DNA of 64,000 nucleotides from JAWWPG01 sp033850885 (GTDB lineage Bacteria; Actinomycetota; Actinomycetes; Propionibacteriales; Nocardioidaceae), in contig JAWWPG010000063.1 in assembly GCA_033850885.1 (NCBI GenBank), forward strand, positions 1 to 64,000. The letters are read 5' to 3'. This document shows, piece by piece, positions 29,306-37,493 of this stretch. Position 1 is the first letter of the stretch; every line of letters starts with the position of its first letter. A program made the position numbers and the translations under genes. The notes under the pieces are model-generated. The model did not search any database. It was not told the DNA's origin and worked only from the letters and a program-made list of their open reading frames with translations.

Positions 29306-29710
29306 ATGAACCTCGCACTACCGCTGCTTGGCGATCTTGGCACCCCCGAGCTCATCATCATCGTTCTGGTCGTCTTGTTGCTCTTCGGCGGCAAGAAGCT
29401 GCCCGAGATGGCGCGTGGTACCGGACGCGCGCTGCGCATCTTCAAGGCCGAGACGAAGGGCCTGATGGAGGACGACGACGACGACAAGTCGACGCCCGCG
29501 CAGCCGCAGGCCCAGCTTCCCCCGGCCGGACCCGTGGTGCAGCCGCAGCCGTTTCAGCAGCAGCAGCCGTACGAGCAGCAGCCGTACCAGCAGCAGCCGT
29601 ACCAGCAGCAGCCGTACCAACAGCAGCCGTACCAACAGCAGCCGTACCAGCAGCAGCCGGTTCAGCAGGCTCCCGTAGAGGAGCCGCCCAGGTCAGACTC
29701 CGAGCGCTGA
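29306..29710 (+). CDS. tatA: Twin-arginine translocase subunit TatA, with Gln-rich pentapeptide repeats
   Basis: Pore-forming Tat subunit. It has one short transmembrane helix (residues about 15-27, ELIIIVLVVLLLFGG), the hinge KKLPEMARGTG and an amphipathic helix ALRIFKAETKGLM. After an acidic EDDDDD run, the C-terminal tail (residues 86-120) is seven copies of a five-residue unit, mostly QQPYQ. The ATG at 29306 has GAAGAGG upstream; an earlier in-frame ATG at 29267 is less likely. The 134 residues are longer than the usual 60-100 because of the tail. tatC follows. Confidence 0.92.
   Translation: MNLALPLLGDLGTPELIIIVLVVLLLFGGKKLPEMARGTGRALRIFKAETKGLMEDDDDDKSTPAQPQAQLPPAGPVVQPQPFQQQQPYEQQPYQQQPYQQQPYQQQPYQQQPYQQQPVQQAPVEEPPRSDSER
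29561..29665 (+). repeat. 15-bp tandem repeat inside tatA
   Basis: Seven head-to-tail copies of a 15-bp unit, consensus CAGCAGCCGTACCAG, with only a few silent or single-residue changes (GAG in copy 1, CAA in copies 4-5, GTT in the last). The high nucleotide identity suggests recent expansion by slippage and possible length variation between strains. Confidence 0.95.
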
Positions 29711-29725
29711 CCGAGGACCCCTTGC

Positions 29726-30571
29726 GTGGCGATCTTGGCTCGCGTGCGGAAGGAGAGGAAGCGCCCGCCGCCCTCTGACGACGGCCGGATGACTCTGACG
29801 GAGCATCTGCGCGAGTTCCGCAACCGATTGTTCATCTCGGTGGCCGCCATCGTCGTCGGCACCATCGTGGCGTGGATCTTCTACGGGCATATCGCCACCT
29901 GGCTGCTCCAGCCCATCGAGCACGTCCGCGTCCAGCTCGCCCAGCAACATGGCATCCAGGTCAAGGCAGTCGTCTCCGGGGTCTCGAGCTCCTTCATCCT
30001 GCAGTCGAAGGTCTCCCTGGTTGCGGGCCTCGTCGGAGCAAGCCCGATCTGGCTCTACGAGATGTGGGCCTTCATCGTGCCTGGACTGCACCGCAACGAG
30101 AAGAAGTGGACGATCATGTTCGTCTCGGTGGCCGGGCCACTGTTCTTCGCCGGGGTGGCACTCGGGTACTACGTGCTGCCGAAGGGGCTTGCCGTGCTGA
30201 TCGGCTTCACGCCGGCGCATGTGACGAGCCTGGTCGACCTGAATGGCTATCTGAGCTTCGTGCTGCGGGTGCTCCTGGTCTTCGGTGTCGCCTTCGAGAT
30301 CCCCCTCTTCGTGGTGATGCTCAACCTGGCCGGGATCGTCAGGGCGCGACAGCTCGCGAAGTGGCGCGCATGGATCATCTTCCTCACGTTCGTGTTCGCC
30401 GCCGTCGCGACACCGTCCACCGACCCCATCACCATGCTGATGCTGGCCATTCCGATGGTGCTGCTGTTCTTGATCTCCGAGGTGATCGCCCGGGTCATCG
30501 ACCGACGTCGGGGACGCAACGGCAACCCTGACTATGCTGACTTCGACGACGATGAAGCTTCGCCGATCTAG
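29726..30571 (+). CDS. tatC: Twin-arginine translocase subunit TatC
   Basis: Multi-spanning receptor of the Tat system that binds twin-arginine signal peptides. The family start MTLTEHLREFRNRLFIS follows a short basic extension; six hydrophobic segments are visible, and the cytoplasmic signature FVIVPGLHRNEKK-like segment appears as FIVPGLHRNEKKW. The 281 residues match the family, with an acidic tail. The GTG at 29726 is 15 bases after the tatA stop. tatB is not in this cluster. Confidence 0.94.
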   Translation: MAILARVRKERKRPPPSDDGRMTLTEHLREFRNRLFISVAAIVVGTIVAWIFYGHIATWLLQPIEHVRVQLAQQHGIQVKAVVSGVSSSFILQSKVSLVAGLVGASPIWLYEMWAFIVPGLHRNEKKWTIMFVSVAGPLFFAGVALGYYVLPKGLAVLIGFTPAHVTSLVDLNGYLSFVLRVLLVFGVAFEIPLFVVMLNLAGIVRARQLAKWRAWIIFLTFVFAAVATPSTDPITMLMLAIPMVLLFLISEVIARVIDRRRGRNGNPDYADFDDDEASPI

Positions 30572-30583
30572 TCAGACAGGGCC

Positions 30584-30961
30584 ATGGATACCCAGACCTT
30601 TGACGCTTTCGATCTTCCTGACTGGCTCGGTACCGAACATGTGACCTGGAGCGCGGAAGGCATCCTTGCCGAACAGCCCCGTGTGGTGGGCTGGCTCAAC
30701 TCCGGCCAGCGCAGCCACCCGCTCGACCTGTTGGCGGTCGATGCCGCCTACCCCCTCGCGGTGTGCTCGTCGCAGCAGCGTCATGACGCCCATCAGGCGT
30801 GGTACTTCGGCGAGGTGCTGCTTCTCGAGACCGCTGGCCGGGTCGCCGCTGCGGTGCCGGCAGTCAGCTTCGACCCGAACCTGGCTGTCGACGCCATTCG
30901 TCGCGTCGCCAAGGCTCTCGGGGCCCCGAGCGGGAACTTCACCGTCAGCCTGAGGCTCTGA
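30584..30961 (+). CDS. Conserved hypothetical protein between tatC and the lipid kinase gene
   Basis: 125 residues, no signal peptide or membrane segment. It starts MDTQTFDAFDLPDWLGTEHV and has a compact alpha/beta composition with a conserved-looking AWYFGEVLLLETAGRVAAAVP core. I do not recognise a family. It is 12 bases after tatC and 5 before the next gene, so it is very likely cotranscribed. Coding is supported by the regular GC-rich third positions and tight spacing. Confidence 0.75.
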   Translation: MDTQTFDAFDLPDWLGTEHVTWSAEGILAEQPRVVGWLNSGQRSHPLDLLAVDAAYPLAVCSSQQRHDAHQAWYFGEVLLLETAGRVAAAVPAVSFDPNLAVDAIRRVAKALGAPSGNFTVSLRL

Positions 30962-30966
30962 AGCAG

Positions 30967-31848
30967 GTGACCCGACGACTCGCGCTTCTGGTGAACCCCG
31001 CGTCCGGCAGAGGGCGGTTCGCGGGCAGCGTCGACGCCGTCGTCGCTCGCCTCGCATCCGGTGGCTACACCGTGACTTTGATGGTGGGCGGCGACGCGGA
31101 CGAGTCGAGCGACCTGGCGCGGACCGCCGTCGCCGAGGGGTATGACTCGCTGGTCGTGATGGGGGGCGACGGCATGGTGCACCTCGCCCTTCAGCCGGTC
31201 GTGGGATCGTCGACGACGTTGGGGGTCATCGCGACGGGCACCGGGAATGACGTCTCCCGGACGCTCGGCATCCCGCGGCGCAAACCGCTGGAGGCGGCCG
31301 ACGTCATCGTCGCGGGTGTGACCCGCCGCATCGACGTCGGCCGTACCGGCGGCATCCACTACGCCACCGTCCTCGCGGCCGGCTTCGACAGCCTGGTCGC
31401 CGAGCGTGCGAACGCGATGAGCTGGCCCAAGGGAAAGCTCCGCTACGACCTCGCAACCCTCGCCGAGCTTCGGGTCTTCCGGCCACTCGCGTACCAGCTC
31501 GAGCTGGACGGCGAGCCGATGGCCTGCGAGGCCATGCTGGTGGCTGTGGGCAACTGCCCGTCGTACGGCGGTGGGGTGCGCATCTGCGAGGGGGCCCGGG
31601 TAGACGACGGCCGCCTCGACGTGGTGATCATCAAACCGGTCAGCAAGCTTGAGCTGCTCAAGGTCTACCCCAAGCTCTTCAAGGGCACCCATGTCACCCA
31701 TCCGGCCTACGTCCGTCACCTGGTCAGCAAGGTCAGCATCGCGGCGGCCGGGGTTGTGGCGTACGCCGATGGCGAGCGGCTTGCTCCGCTCCCGGCTACC
31801 GTCGAGGTCGTGCCTGCCGCTGTCAGCGTGTTCGCGCCTGCGACATGA
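30967..31848 (+). CDS. Diacylglycerol/lipid kinase family protein
   Basis: YegS/DgkB-like kinase of 293 residues, predicted to phosphorylate a lipid such as diacylglycerol or to act in lipid-linked sugar metabolism. It shows LLVNPASGRGRF near residue 7 and the ATP-binding loop VVMGGDGMVHLAL near residue 60 (Met where most members have Thr), then GVIATGTGNDVSRTLG. The GTG at 30967 is 5 bases after the previous stop, and AAGCAGG precedes it. The stop overlaps helY by four bases. Confidence 0.88.
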   Translation: MTRRLALLVNPASGRGRFAGSVDAVVARLASGGYTVTLMVGGDADESSDLARTAVAEGYDSLVVMGGDGMVHLALQPVVGSSTTLGVIATGTGNDVSRTLGIPRRKPLEAADVIVAGVTRRIDVGRTGGIHYATVLAAGFDSLVAERANAMSWPKGKLRYDLATLAELRVFRPLAYQLELDGEPMACEAMLVAVGNCPSYGGGVRICEGARVDDGRLDVVIIKPVSKLELLKVYPKLFKGTHVTHPAYVRHLVSKVSIAAAGVVAYADGERLAPLPATVEVVPAAVSVFAPAT

Positions 31849-34535
31849 CCGTCCTGTCGGACTTCGCGGCACTCTACGACTTCCCGCTCGACGACTTCCA
31901 GCGCCGCGCCTGCGAGTCGCTCGACGCCGGGCAGGGGATCCTCGTCGCAGCGCCGACGGGGTCGGGAAAGACGGTGGTGGGAGAGTTCGCCGTACACCTC
32001 GCGCTCGCTGAAGGCGGGAAATGCTTCTACACGACTCCGATCAAGGCGCTGTCCAACCAGAAGTACGCCGACCTCACCCGTCGATACGGGGCGGAGAAGG
32101 TCGGGCTGCTCACCGGCGACAACTCGATCAACGCTGGCGCGCCGGTGATCGTGATGACGACCGAGGTGCTCCGCAACATGCTCTACGCGCGTTCTGCCAC
32201 CTTGGCGGGGCTGCGGTTCGTCGTGATGGACGAGGTCCACTACCTGGCGGACCGAAGCCGGGGCGCCGTCTGGGAAGAGGTCATCATCCACCTTCCCGAG
32301 TCGATCAGCATCGTGTCGCTGTCGGCGACCGTCTCGAACGCGGAGGAGTTCGGCGAGTGGCTCAGGACCGTCCGGGGCAACGGCGACATCATCGTCGAGG
32401 AGCGCCGTCCGGTCCCGCTGTTCCAGCACGTGATGGTCGGTCGGCGCATGTTCGACCTGTTCGCCGACGGAGCAGCAGGCTCCGCGGACGACGCCGAGGT
32501 GAACCCCGAACTGGTCCGAGTGGCGCGTGACGACTGGTCGCGGACCAGGGTTCGCGACCACCGGGCCAAGCGCGGCGGGTACCGCCGCCCGGCCGGGCGT
32601 GCGCTCGTGCCCAGCCGGGTCGACGTCGTCGACAAGCTGGAGTCGGAGGGGCTGCTGCCGGCGATCATGTTCATCTTCAGTCGCGCCGGATGCGACGCGG
32701 CGGTACAGCAGACCCTCAACGCCAACCTGAGGTTGACGACGGCCGAGGAGCGGCACGAGATACGCGCGTACGCGGAGTCGCGGGTGACCTCCATCGCCGC
32801 GGCGGACCTGGACGTCCTCGGCTACCGTGGATGGCGGGAGGCGCTCGAACGGGGCATCTCGGCGCACCACGCCGGCATGCTGCCGGTCTTCAAGGAGTGC
32901 GTCGAGCAGCTGTTCTCCCGCGGGCTGGTCAAGATGGTGTTCGCGACGGAGACCCTGGCCCTCGGCATCAACATGCCGGCGAGGTCCGTGGTGATCGACA
33001 GGCTCTCGAAGTGGAACGGCGAGACCCACGCGGACGTGACGCCCGGGGAGTACACGCAGCTGACCGGCCGCGCAGGCCGCCGCGGCATCGACGTCGAGGG
33101 CCACGCGGTCGTGCTGTGGGCACCGGGCTTCGATCCCAAGGCGGTGGCCGGCCTCGCGTCCACCCGAACCTATCCGCTCCGGTCGTCGTTCCGGCCGTCG
33201 TACAACATGGCTGTCAACCTGGTGCAGCAGTTCGGCAAGGAGAGGGCGCGAGCGCTGCTCGAGTCGTCCTTCGCCCAGTTCCAGGCCGACCGTGCCGTGG
33301 TCGGACTGGCCCGTGAGCTACGGCGCGCGGAGGAGGCCCTGGACGGCTACGCCGAGGCCATGAGCTGCAGCCGGGGCGACTTCATGGAATATGCCACCCT
33401 GCGCCGCCGGCTGTCCGACGTCGAGGCATCCCAGGCCAGAAGCCGCAAGGGTGTCCGGGCGAGTGAGGCGGCGGGCTCGTTGGAACGCCTCAAGATCGGC
33501 GACGTCATCTCGGTGCCGGCAGGCAGGTGGGCCGGGCCAGCCGTCGTCCTGGACCTGGGGGCACGCTCGGCACGGGACGGGGCGATGCCCCTCGTCCTCA
33601 CCCTCGACCGGCAGGCGAAGCGGCTGTCCGTGAGCGACTTCCCGACGCCGGTGGAACCGCTGATGAGGCTGAGGATCCCGAAGGCCTTCAACCCCCGCAA
33701 CGCGCAACACCGACGCGAGCTGGCCGTGGTGCTGCGTGATCGGACGCGTGACCTGCCGGCCTTGCACGGCTCCGGGAACGCCGACCCGAGGGCCGACGCC
33801 GAAGACCCGGAGGTTCGGAGTCTGCGCGCGCGGATCAGGGCCCACCCGTGTCACGCCTGTCCGGACCGCGAACAGCATGCGCGCTGGGCCGAGCGTTACC
33901 TGAAGCTGGAGCGGGAGGCGGCGAACCTGCGCCGCCGCATCGAGCAGCGCACGAACACGATCGCCCGCGAGTTCGACCGGGTCTGTGACGTTCTCGAGGA
34001 GCTCGGCTACCTGGACGGGGAAGTGGTGACCGCCACCGGGTCGTCACTGTCGCGGATCTACAGCGAGCTCGACCTGCTGGCCGCGGAGTGCCTGCGGCGC
34101 GGCACGTGGCGCGGACTCGAGGCGCCGGGACTGGCGGCAGCACTGTCGGCGCTGGTCTTCGAGTCGCGAAAGCCCGACGAGATGCAGCGACCGAGGGTGC
34201 CCGGCGGCGCCGTCCGCAGCACCCTCGAGTCGATGACTCGTCTGTGGGCTGAGCTCGACGCCGTCGAGCGCGCGCACAACCTCAGCTTCCTGCGCGAGCC
34301 CGACCTGGGCTTCGCCTGGGCCGCCTACCGCTGGGCGGGAGGCGCCGAGCTCGACGACGTGCTGGAGGACGTCGACCTCGCGGCGGGCGACTTCGTCCGC
34401 TGGGTCAAACAGGTGCTCGACGTCGCCGACCAGGTGGCCGCGGGTACCGACGACCAGCAGCTCACGTCAACCGTGCGAGAGCTGGTACGGGCCATGCGCC
34501 GCGGTGTCGTCGCCTACTCGGTCGACCTCGACTGA
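31845..34535 (+). CDS. helY: SKI2/Mtr4-type RNA helicase HelY
   Basis: 896-residue superfamily 2 helicase probably acting in RNA turnover. Motif Q/I region is DDFQRRACESL and AAPTGSGKTVVGEF, motif II DEVHYL, motif III LSATVSN, motif VI QLTGRAGRRGID; the C-terminal half carries the helical DSHCT domain. Four cysteines/histidines in HPCHACPDREQHARW look like a metal site. ATG overlaps the kinase stop (ATGA). The order pafA-pafBC-tatAC-helY matches the mycobacterial one. It converges on the exonuclease gene 22 bases away. Confidence 0.94.
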   Translation: MTVLSDFAALYDFPLDDFQRRACESLDAGQGILVAAPTGSGKTVVGEFAVHLALAEGGKCFYTTPIKALSNQKYADLTRRYGAEKVGLLTGDNSINAGAPVIVMTTEVLRNMLYARSATLAGLRFVVMDEVHYLADRSRGAVWEEVIIHLPESISIVSLSATVSNAEEFGEWLRTVRGNGDIIVEERRPVPLFQHVMVGRRMFDLFADGAAGSADDAEVNPELVRVARDDWSRTRVRDHRAKRGGYRRPAGRALVPSRVDVVDKLESEGLLPAIMFIFSRAGCDAAVQQTLNANLRLTTAEERHEIRAYAESRVTSIAAADLDVLGYRGWREALERGISAHHAGMLPVFKECVEQLFSRGLVKMVFATETLALGINMPARSVVIDRLSKWNGETHADVTPGEYTQLTGRAGRRGIDVEGHAVVLWAPGFDPKAVAGLASTRTYPLRSSFRPSYNMAVNLVQQFGKERARALLESSFAQFQADRAVVGLARELRRAEEALDGYAEAMSCSRGDFMEYATLRRRLSDVEASQARSRKGVRASEAAGSLERLKIGDVISVPAGRWAGPAVVLDLGARSARDGAMPLVLTLDRQAKRLSVSDFPTPVEPLMRLRIPKAFNPRNAQHRRELAVVLRDRTRDLPALHGSGNADPRADAEDPEVRSLRARIRAHPCHACPDREQHARWAERYLKLEREAANLRRRIEQRTNTIAREFDRVCDVLEELGYLDGEVVTATGSSLSRIYSELDLLAAECLRRGTWRGLEAPGLAAALSALVFESRKPDEMQRPRVPGGAVRSTLESMTRLWAELDAVERAHNLSFLREPDLGFAWAAYRWAGGAELDDVLEDVDLAAGDFVRWVKQVLDVADQVAAGTDDQQLTSTVRELVRAMRRGVVAYSVDLD

Positions 34536-34557
34536 CCCCCCGGAGTCGCAACGAGCC

Positions 34558-35481
34558 TCATCGGGGTAGGGCCGCCAGGACTCGGGTGACCGACCCACCG
34601 AGGCCCCAGAGCTCTCCCAGCTCGGTGACCAGATCGACCGTGTCAGAGGCCAGCGGGTGGAGCTCTGCGTCGAAGGCGGGCAGGTCGATGTCGGTCGCCA
34701 CGGCGACGACGGTCGGGGCCACGGCCAGGTAGTCGGCGCTTGCGGCAAGCTTGCCGCGCAAGCCGCTGGCGATCGGGCTTGCGGGGTCCGTCGCCGCGGC
34801 GAGGATGCCCGGCAGGTCGCCGTACTGCTGCAAGAGCCCGGCCGCCGTCTTCTCACCGATGCCGGGCACTCCGGGCAGGCCGTCCGAGGGGTCGCCGCGC
34901 AGGGTGGCGAAGTCGGCATACTGCTCCGGGAGCACCCCGTACTTGCCGACCACGACCGAGTCCGTGACGACCTCCAGCTTCCCGACGCCGCGAGCCGTGT
35001 AGAGGATGCGGACCTTCTGCTCGTCGCTGGCGAGCTGGAACAGGTCACGGTCGCCCGTCACCACGTCCACCGGGACCCGCGCGTGGGTCGCAAGGGTCCC
35101 GATGATGTCGTCGGCCTCGTAGCCGGCCGCGCCCACGACGGCGATGCCGAGCGCATCGAGCATGGTGCGGATCATCGGGATCTGGACGACGAGCGGGTCG
35201 GGGGTGATCTCGACGTCGACTCCGCCGGCGACCGCCCGGACGACGCGGTGGGCCTTGTAGGTGGGGATCAGGTCGACCCGCCACTGGGGGCGCCAGTCGT
35301 CGTCCCAACAGCAGACGAGCGAGGTCGGATGATACGTCGACACCAGGCGCGCGACGAAGTCGAGCATGCCCTTGACGGCGTTCACAGGGGTCCCGTCGGG
35401 AGCCCGCAGGGAGTCGGGGACCCCGAAGAACGCGCGGAAGTAGAGCGACGCGGTGTCGAGCAGCATCAGCCGGGAAGCCAC
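34558..35481 (-). CDS. 5'-3' exonuclease (PolA N-terminal-like)
   Basis: Stand-alone flap-type nuclease of 307 residues, homologous to the 5'-nuclease domain of DNA polymerase I. It shows MLLDTASLYFRAFFG, the acidic metal ligands in AAGYEADDIIGTLA and VTGDRDLFQL, and the H3TH motif GDPSDGLPGVPGIGEKTA. A GTG at 35481 is used; the frame is open 13 codons further upstream, and an ATG five codons in (35466) is an alternative. It may act in Okazaki-fragment processing alongside PolA. Confidence 0.88.
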   Translation of the reverse strand: MASRLMLLDTASLYFRAFFGVPDSLRAPDGTPVNAVKGMLDFVARLVSTYHPTSLVCCWDDDWRPQWRVDLIPTYKAHRVVRAVAGGVDVEITPDPLVVQIPMIRTMLDALGIAVVGAAGYEADDIIGTLATHARVPVDVVTGDRDLFQLASDEQKVRILYTARGVGKLEVVTDSVVVGKYGVLPEQYADFATLRGDPSDGLPGVPGIGEKTAAGLLQQYGDLPGILAAATDPASPIASGLRGKLAASADYLAVAPTVVAVATDIDLPAFDAELHPLASDTVDLVTELGELWGLGGSVTRVLAALPR

Positions 35482-35569
35482 ATGGGGATGATGCCACGAC
35501 CCGTGGAGGCAGTCGCGCACGACTCTTGCGGGTCAGGTTGCAGGCCCCATGATCGGCCGGGCGCCTCGA

Positions 35570-35575
35570 TAGAGT
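35570..35575 (+). promoter_or_regulatory. -10 box TAGAGT, M24 peptidase gene
   Basis: TAGAGT ends 6 nt before the ATG at 35582, in the divergent gap with the exonuclease gene. Confidence 0.4.
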
Positions 35576-35581
35576 GAGCCC

Positions 35582-36691
35582 ATGACGGCAGACCTGACCT
35601 CTCGGATCCACCGCACCCAGGGCGCCCTGGCAGCCGCGGGACTCGACGCCCTCGTGGTGGCACCGGGACCGGACCTGCGCTACCTGACCGGCTATGCCGC
35701 GATCCCCATGGAGCGGCTGACGGCACTGGTGCTGCCGGTCACCGGCTCGCCTGTCCTGGTGGTCCCGGCCCTCGAGGCGGCGGAGGCGGAGCGGTCGCCG
35801 GCCGCGCTCGCCGGCATGGAGATCGTGACCCACGGTGAGACGGACGACGCGCACCTGCTGGCGGTCCGGCCGATCTCGCAAGCCCGACGTGTCGTCGTCG
35901 ACGACCACATGTGGGCGGTGCGGATGCTCGCCTTCCAGGCCGTCCTGCCGGACGCCGACTTCCGGGTCGCGGGCCGAGTGCTCAGCGACCTGCGGATGCG
36001 CAAGGGTGGCGACGAGATAGCTGCCCTTCGCCAGGCCGGCGCGGCGATCGACAGGGTCCACGCGCGGATGGCGGAGTTCCTGAAGGTCGGCCGGACCGAG
36101 CGTGAGGCCGGGGCGGCCATCGCCGATGCGATCCTCGACGAGGGCCATCGCACGGTCGACTTCGTGATCGTGGGTTCGGGGCCTAACGGCGCCTCCCCCC
36201 ACCACTCGCTCTCCGACCGTGTGATCGCCGCGGGAGACTCGGTCGTGGTGGACATCGGGGGTTCGACGTCCACCGGCTACTGCTCCGACAGCACCCGCAC
36301 CTACGTGGTCGGTGAGGACGCCCCGGCGGAGGTGACCGACTACTACGACGTACTCCTGGAGGCCCAACGCACCCAGTGCGACTACACGAAGCCGGGAGTC
36401 TCGGCGGAGTCGGTCGACAGGGTCGGGCGCAAGATCATCGCGGACGCGGGGTACGGCGACAACTTCTTCCACCGGACCGGGCACGGCATCGGTCTGGAGA
36501 CACACGAGGAGCCCTACATCGTCGAGGGAAACCAGCTTCTCCTCGAGCCCGGGATGGCCTTCTCGATCGAGCCGGGGATCTACCTGACCGGTCGCCACGG
36601 CGCCCGCATCGAGGACATCGTGGTCACGACGGCCGACGGGCTGGAGCGCCTCAACACCACATCCCGCGAGCTGACGGTCGTGGCCGGCTGA
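35582..36691 (+). CDS. M24 family metallopeptidase (Xaa-Pro peptidase type)
   Basis: 369-residue pita-bread-fold aminopeptidase or dipeptidase. The N-terminal creatinase-like domain has DLRYLTGYAAIPMERLTALV; the catalytic domain shows metal ligands in VVVDIGGSTSTGYCSDSTR, the HRTGHGIGLETHEEPYI segment and FSIEPGIYLTGRHGARIED. It probably cleaves X-Pro bonds in peptides. The stop overlaps the Lrp/AsnC gene by one base (TGATG), so the two are coupled. Whether its substrate relates to the nearby lysine cluster is open. Confidence 0.9.
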   Translation: MTADLTSRIHRTQGALAAAGLDALVVAPGPDLRYLTGYAAIPMERLTALVLPVTGSPVLVVPALEAAEAERSPAALAGMEIVTHGETDDAHLLAVRPISQARRVVVDDHMWAVRMLAFQAVLPDADFRVAGRVLSDLRMRKGGDEIAALRQAGAAIDRVHARMAEFLKVGRTEREAGAAIADAILDEGHRTVDFVIVGSGPNGASPHHSLSDRVIAAGDSVVVDIGGSTSTGYCSDSTRTYVVGEDAPAEVTDYYDVLLEAQRTQCDYTKPGVSAESVDRVGRKIIADAGYGDNFFHRTGHGIGLETHEEPYIVEGNQLLLEPGMAFSIEPGIYLTGRHGARIEDIVVTTADGLERLNTTSRELTVVAG

Positions 36692-37131
36692 TGGAGGACG
36701 TGGACGCGACCATCTGCCGGCTCCTGGCGGCGGACGGGCGGATGTCGTTCACCGAGCTCGGCAAGCGGACCGGGCTGTCCACGTCTGCCGTGCACCAGCG
36801 GGTCAAGCGGCTCGAGACGCGCGGGGTGATCAGGGGCTACGTCGCCACCATCGAGCCTGCCGAGTTCGGCCTGACGCTGAGCGCCTTCGTCTCGATCCGG
36901 CCGATCGACGCTTCCCAGCCCGACGACGCACCGGAACGTCTCGCCCACATCCGCGAGATCGAGGCGTGCTACTCGGTGGCCGGTGACGAGTCCTACATCC
37001 TGCATGTCAGGGTGCGAGAGCCCAGAGCGCTCGAGGACCTCCTGGCGACGATCCGGAAGGCGGCCAACGTGTCGACGCGCACGACGATCGTGCTGTCCAC
37101 GCCTTTCGAGAAGCGCCCCCTGGCTTTCTGA
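36691..37131 (+). CDS. Lrp/AsnC family transcriptional regulator
   Basis: 146-residue regulator. The N-terminal helix-turn-helix (about 1-60) reads DATICRLLAADGRMSFTELG with GLSTSAVHQRVKRLETRGVI; the C-terminal RAM domain (about 65-146) binds a small ligand, often an amino acid. Its start overlaps the M24 peptidase stop. It stands 360 bases from kamA, so regulation of the lysine genes is a fair but untested guess. Confidence 0.88.
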   Translation: MEDVDATICRLLAADGRMSFTELGKRTGLSTSAVHQRVKRLETRGVIRGYVATIEPAEFGLTLSAFVSIRPIDASQPDDAPERLAHIREIEACYSVAGDESYILHVRVREPRALEDLLATIRKAANVSTRTTIVLSTPFEKRPLAF

Positions 37132-37211
37132 CTCCGTCGCGCGGCCATTCTTCCGCGGCAGGACAACGGATCCGCCGTACCGGGTCGTCTACACCAGGAG
37201 GAGGACTCGAG

Positions 37212-37325
37212 ATGGCGGACCTCGAAGGCTTCGACGGCTTCGTCGCGGCGAGCTCGCGCGCCCTGCTCCAGGCGGCCCTCGCGCGCGAGAGCGTGCTCGC
37301 ATCCCTCGTCGGCCTCAGCGAGTAG
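37212..37325 (+). CDS. 37-residue ORF resembling a truncated ECF sigma factor N-terminus
   Basis: ATG 37212 has a strong GGAGG 7 nt upstream (within AGGAGGAGG). The peptide MADLEGFDGFVAASSRALLQ resembles the N-terminus of SigE-family sigma factors (pattern FxxFVAARSxALLRxAYL), but the frame stops at residue 37 and no continuation is seen in other frames. AAC at 37165-37167 and CGTC at 37186-37189 could be an ECF-type promoter. It may be a decayed gene, or a genuine small peptide; a repeat element begins 25 bases after the stop. Confidence 0.4.
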   Translation: MADLEGFDGFVAASSRALLQAALARESVLASLVGLSE

Positions 37326-37349
37326 CCCGGCCCCGTGGGTCGGCCGGAT

Positions 37350-37435
37350 GTTTGAGTGGTGCACCACCCAGACACACCTCAAGCCACTCAGGTCTGGGTG
37401 GCTTGAGGGCAATCTGGGTGGTGCACCACCCAAAC
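37350..37435 (+). repeat. Composite palindromic element (GGTGCACC family)
   Basis: Two imperfect copies of a 24-bp palindrome based on GTTTGGGTGGTGCACC (37350-37373 and 37414-37435) flank a hairpin whose arms are CCTCAAGCCAC at 37378-37388 and GTGGCTTGAGG at 37398-37408. A perfect copy of the same palindrome lies at 52482-52505, which shows this is a dispersed intergenic element. It sits between the small ORF and the 3' end of kamA and may terminate transcription from both sides. Confidence 0.85.
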
Positions 37436-37493
37436 GCCACCCGGTGGTTGGCGGCGGACCGAGTGGTCCTGGTGGACCGAGTGGACCTGGGAG

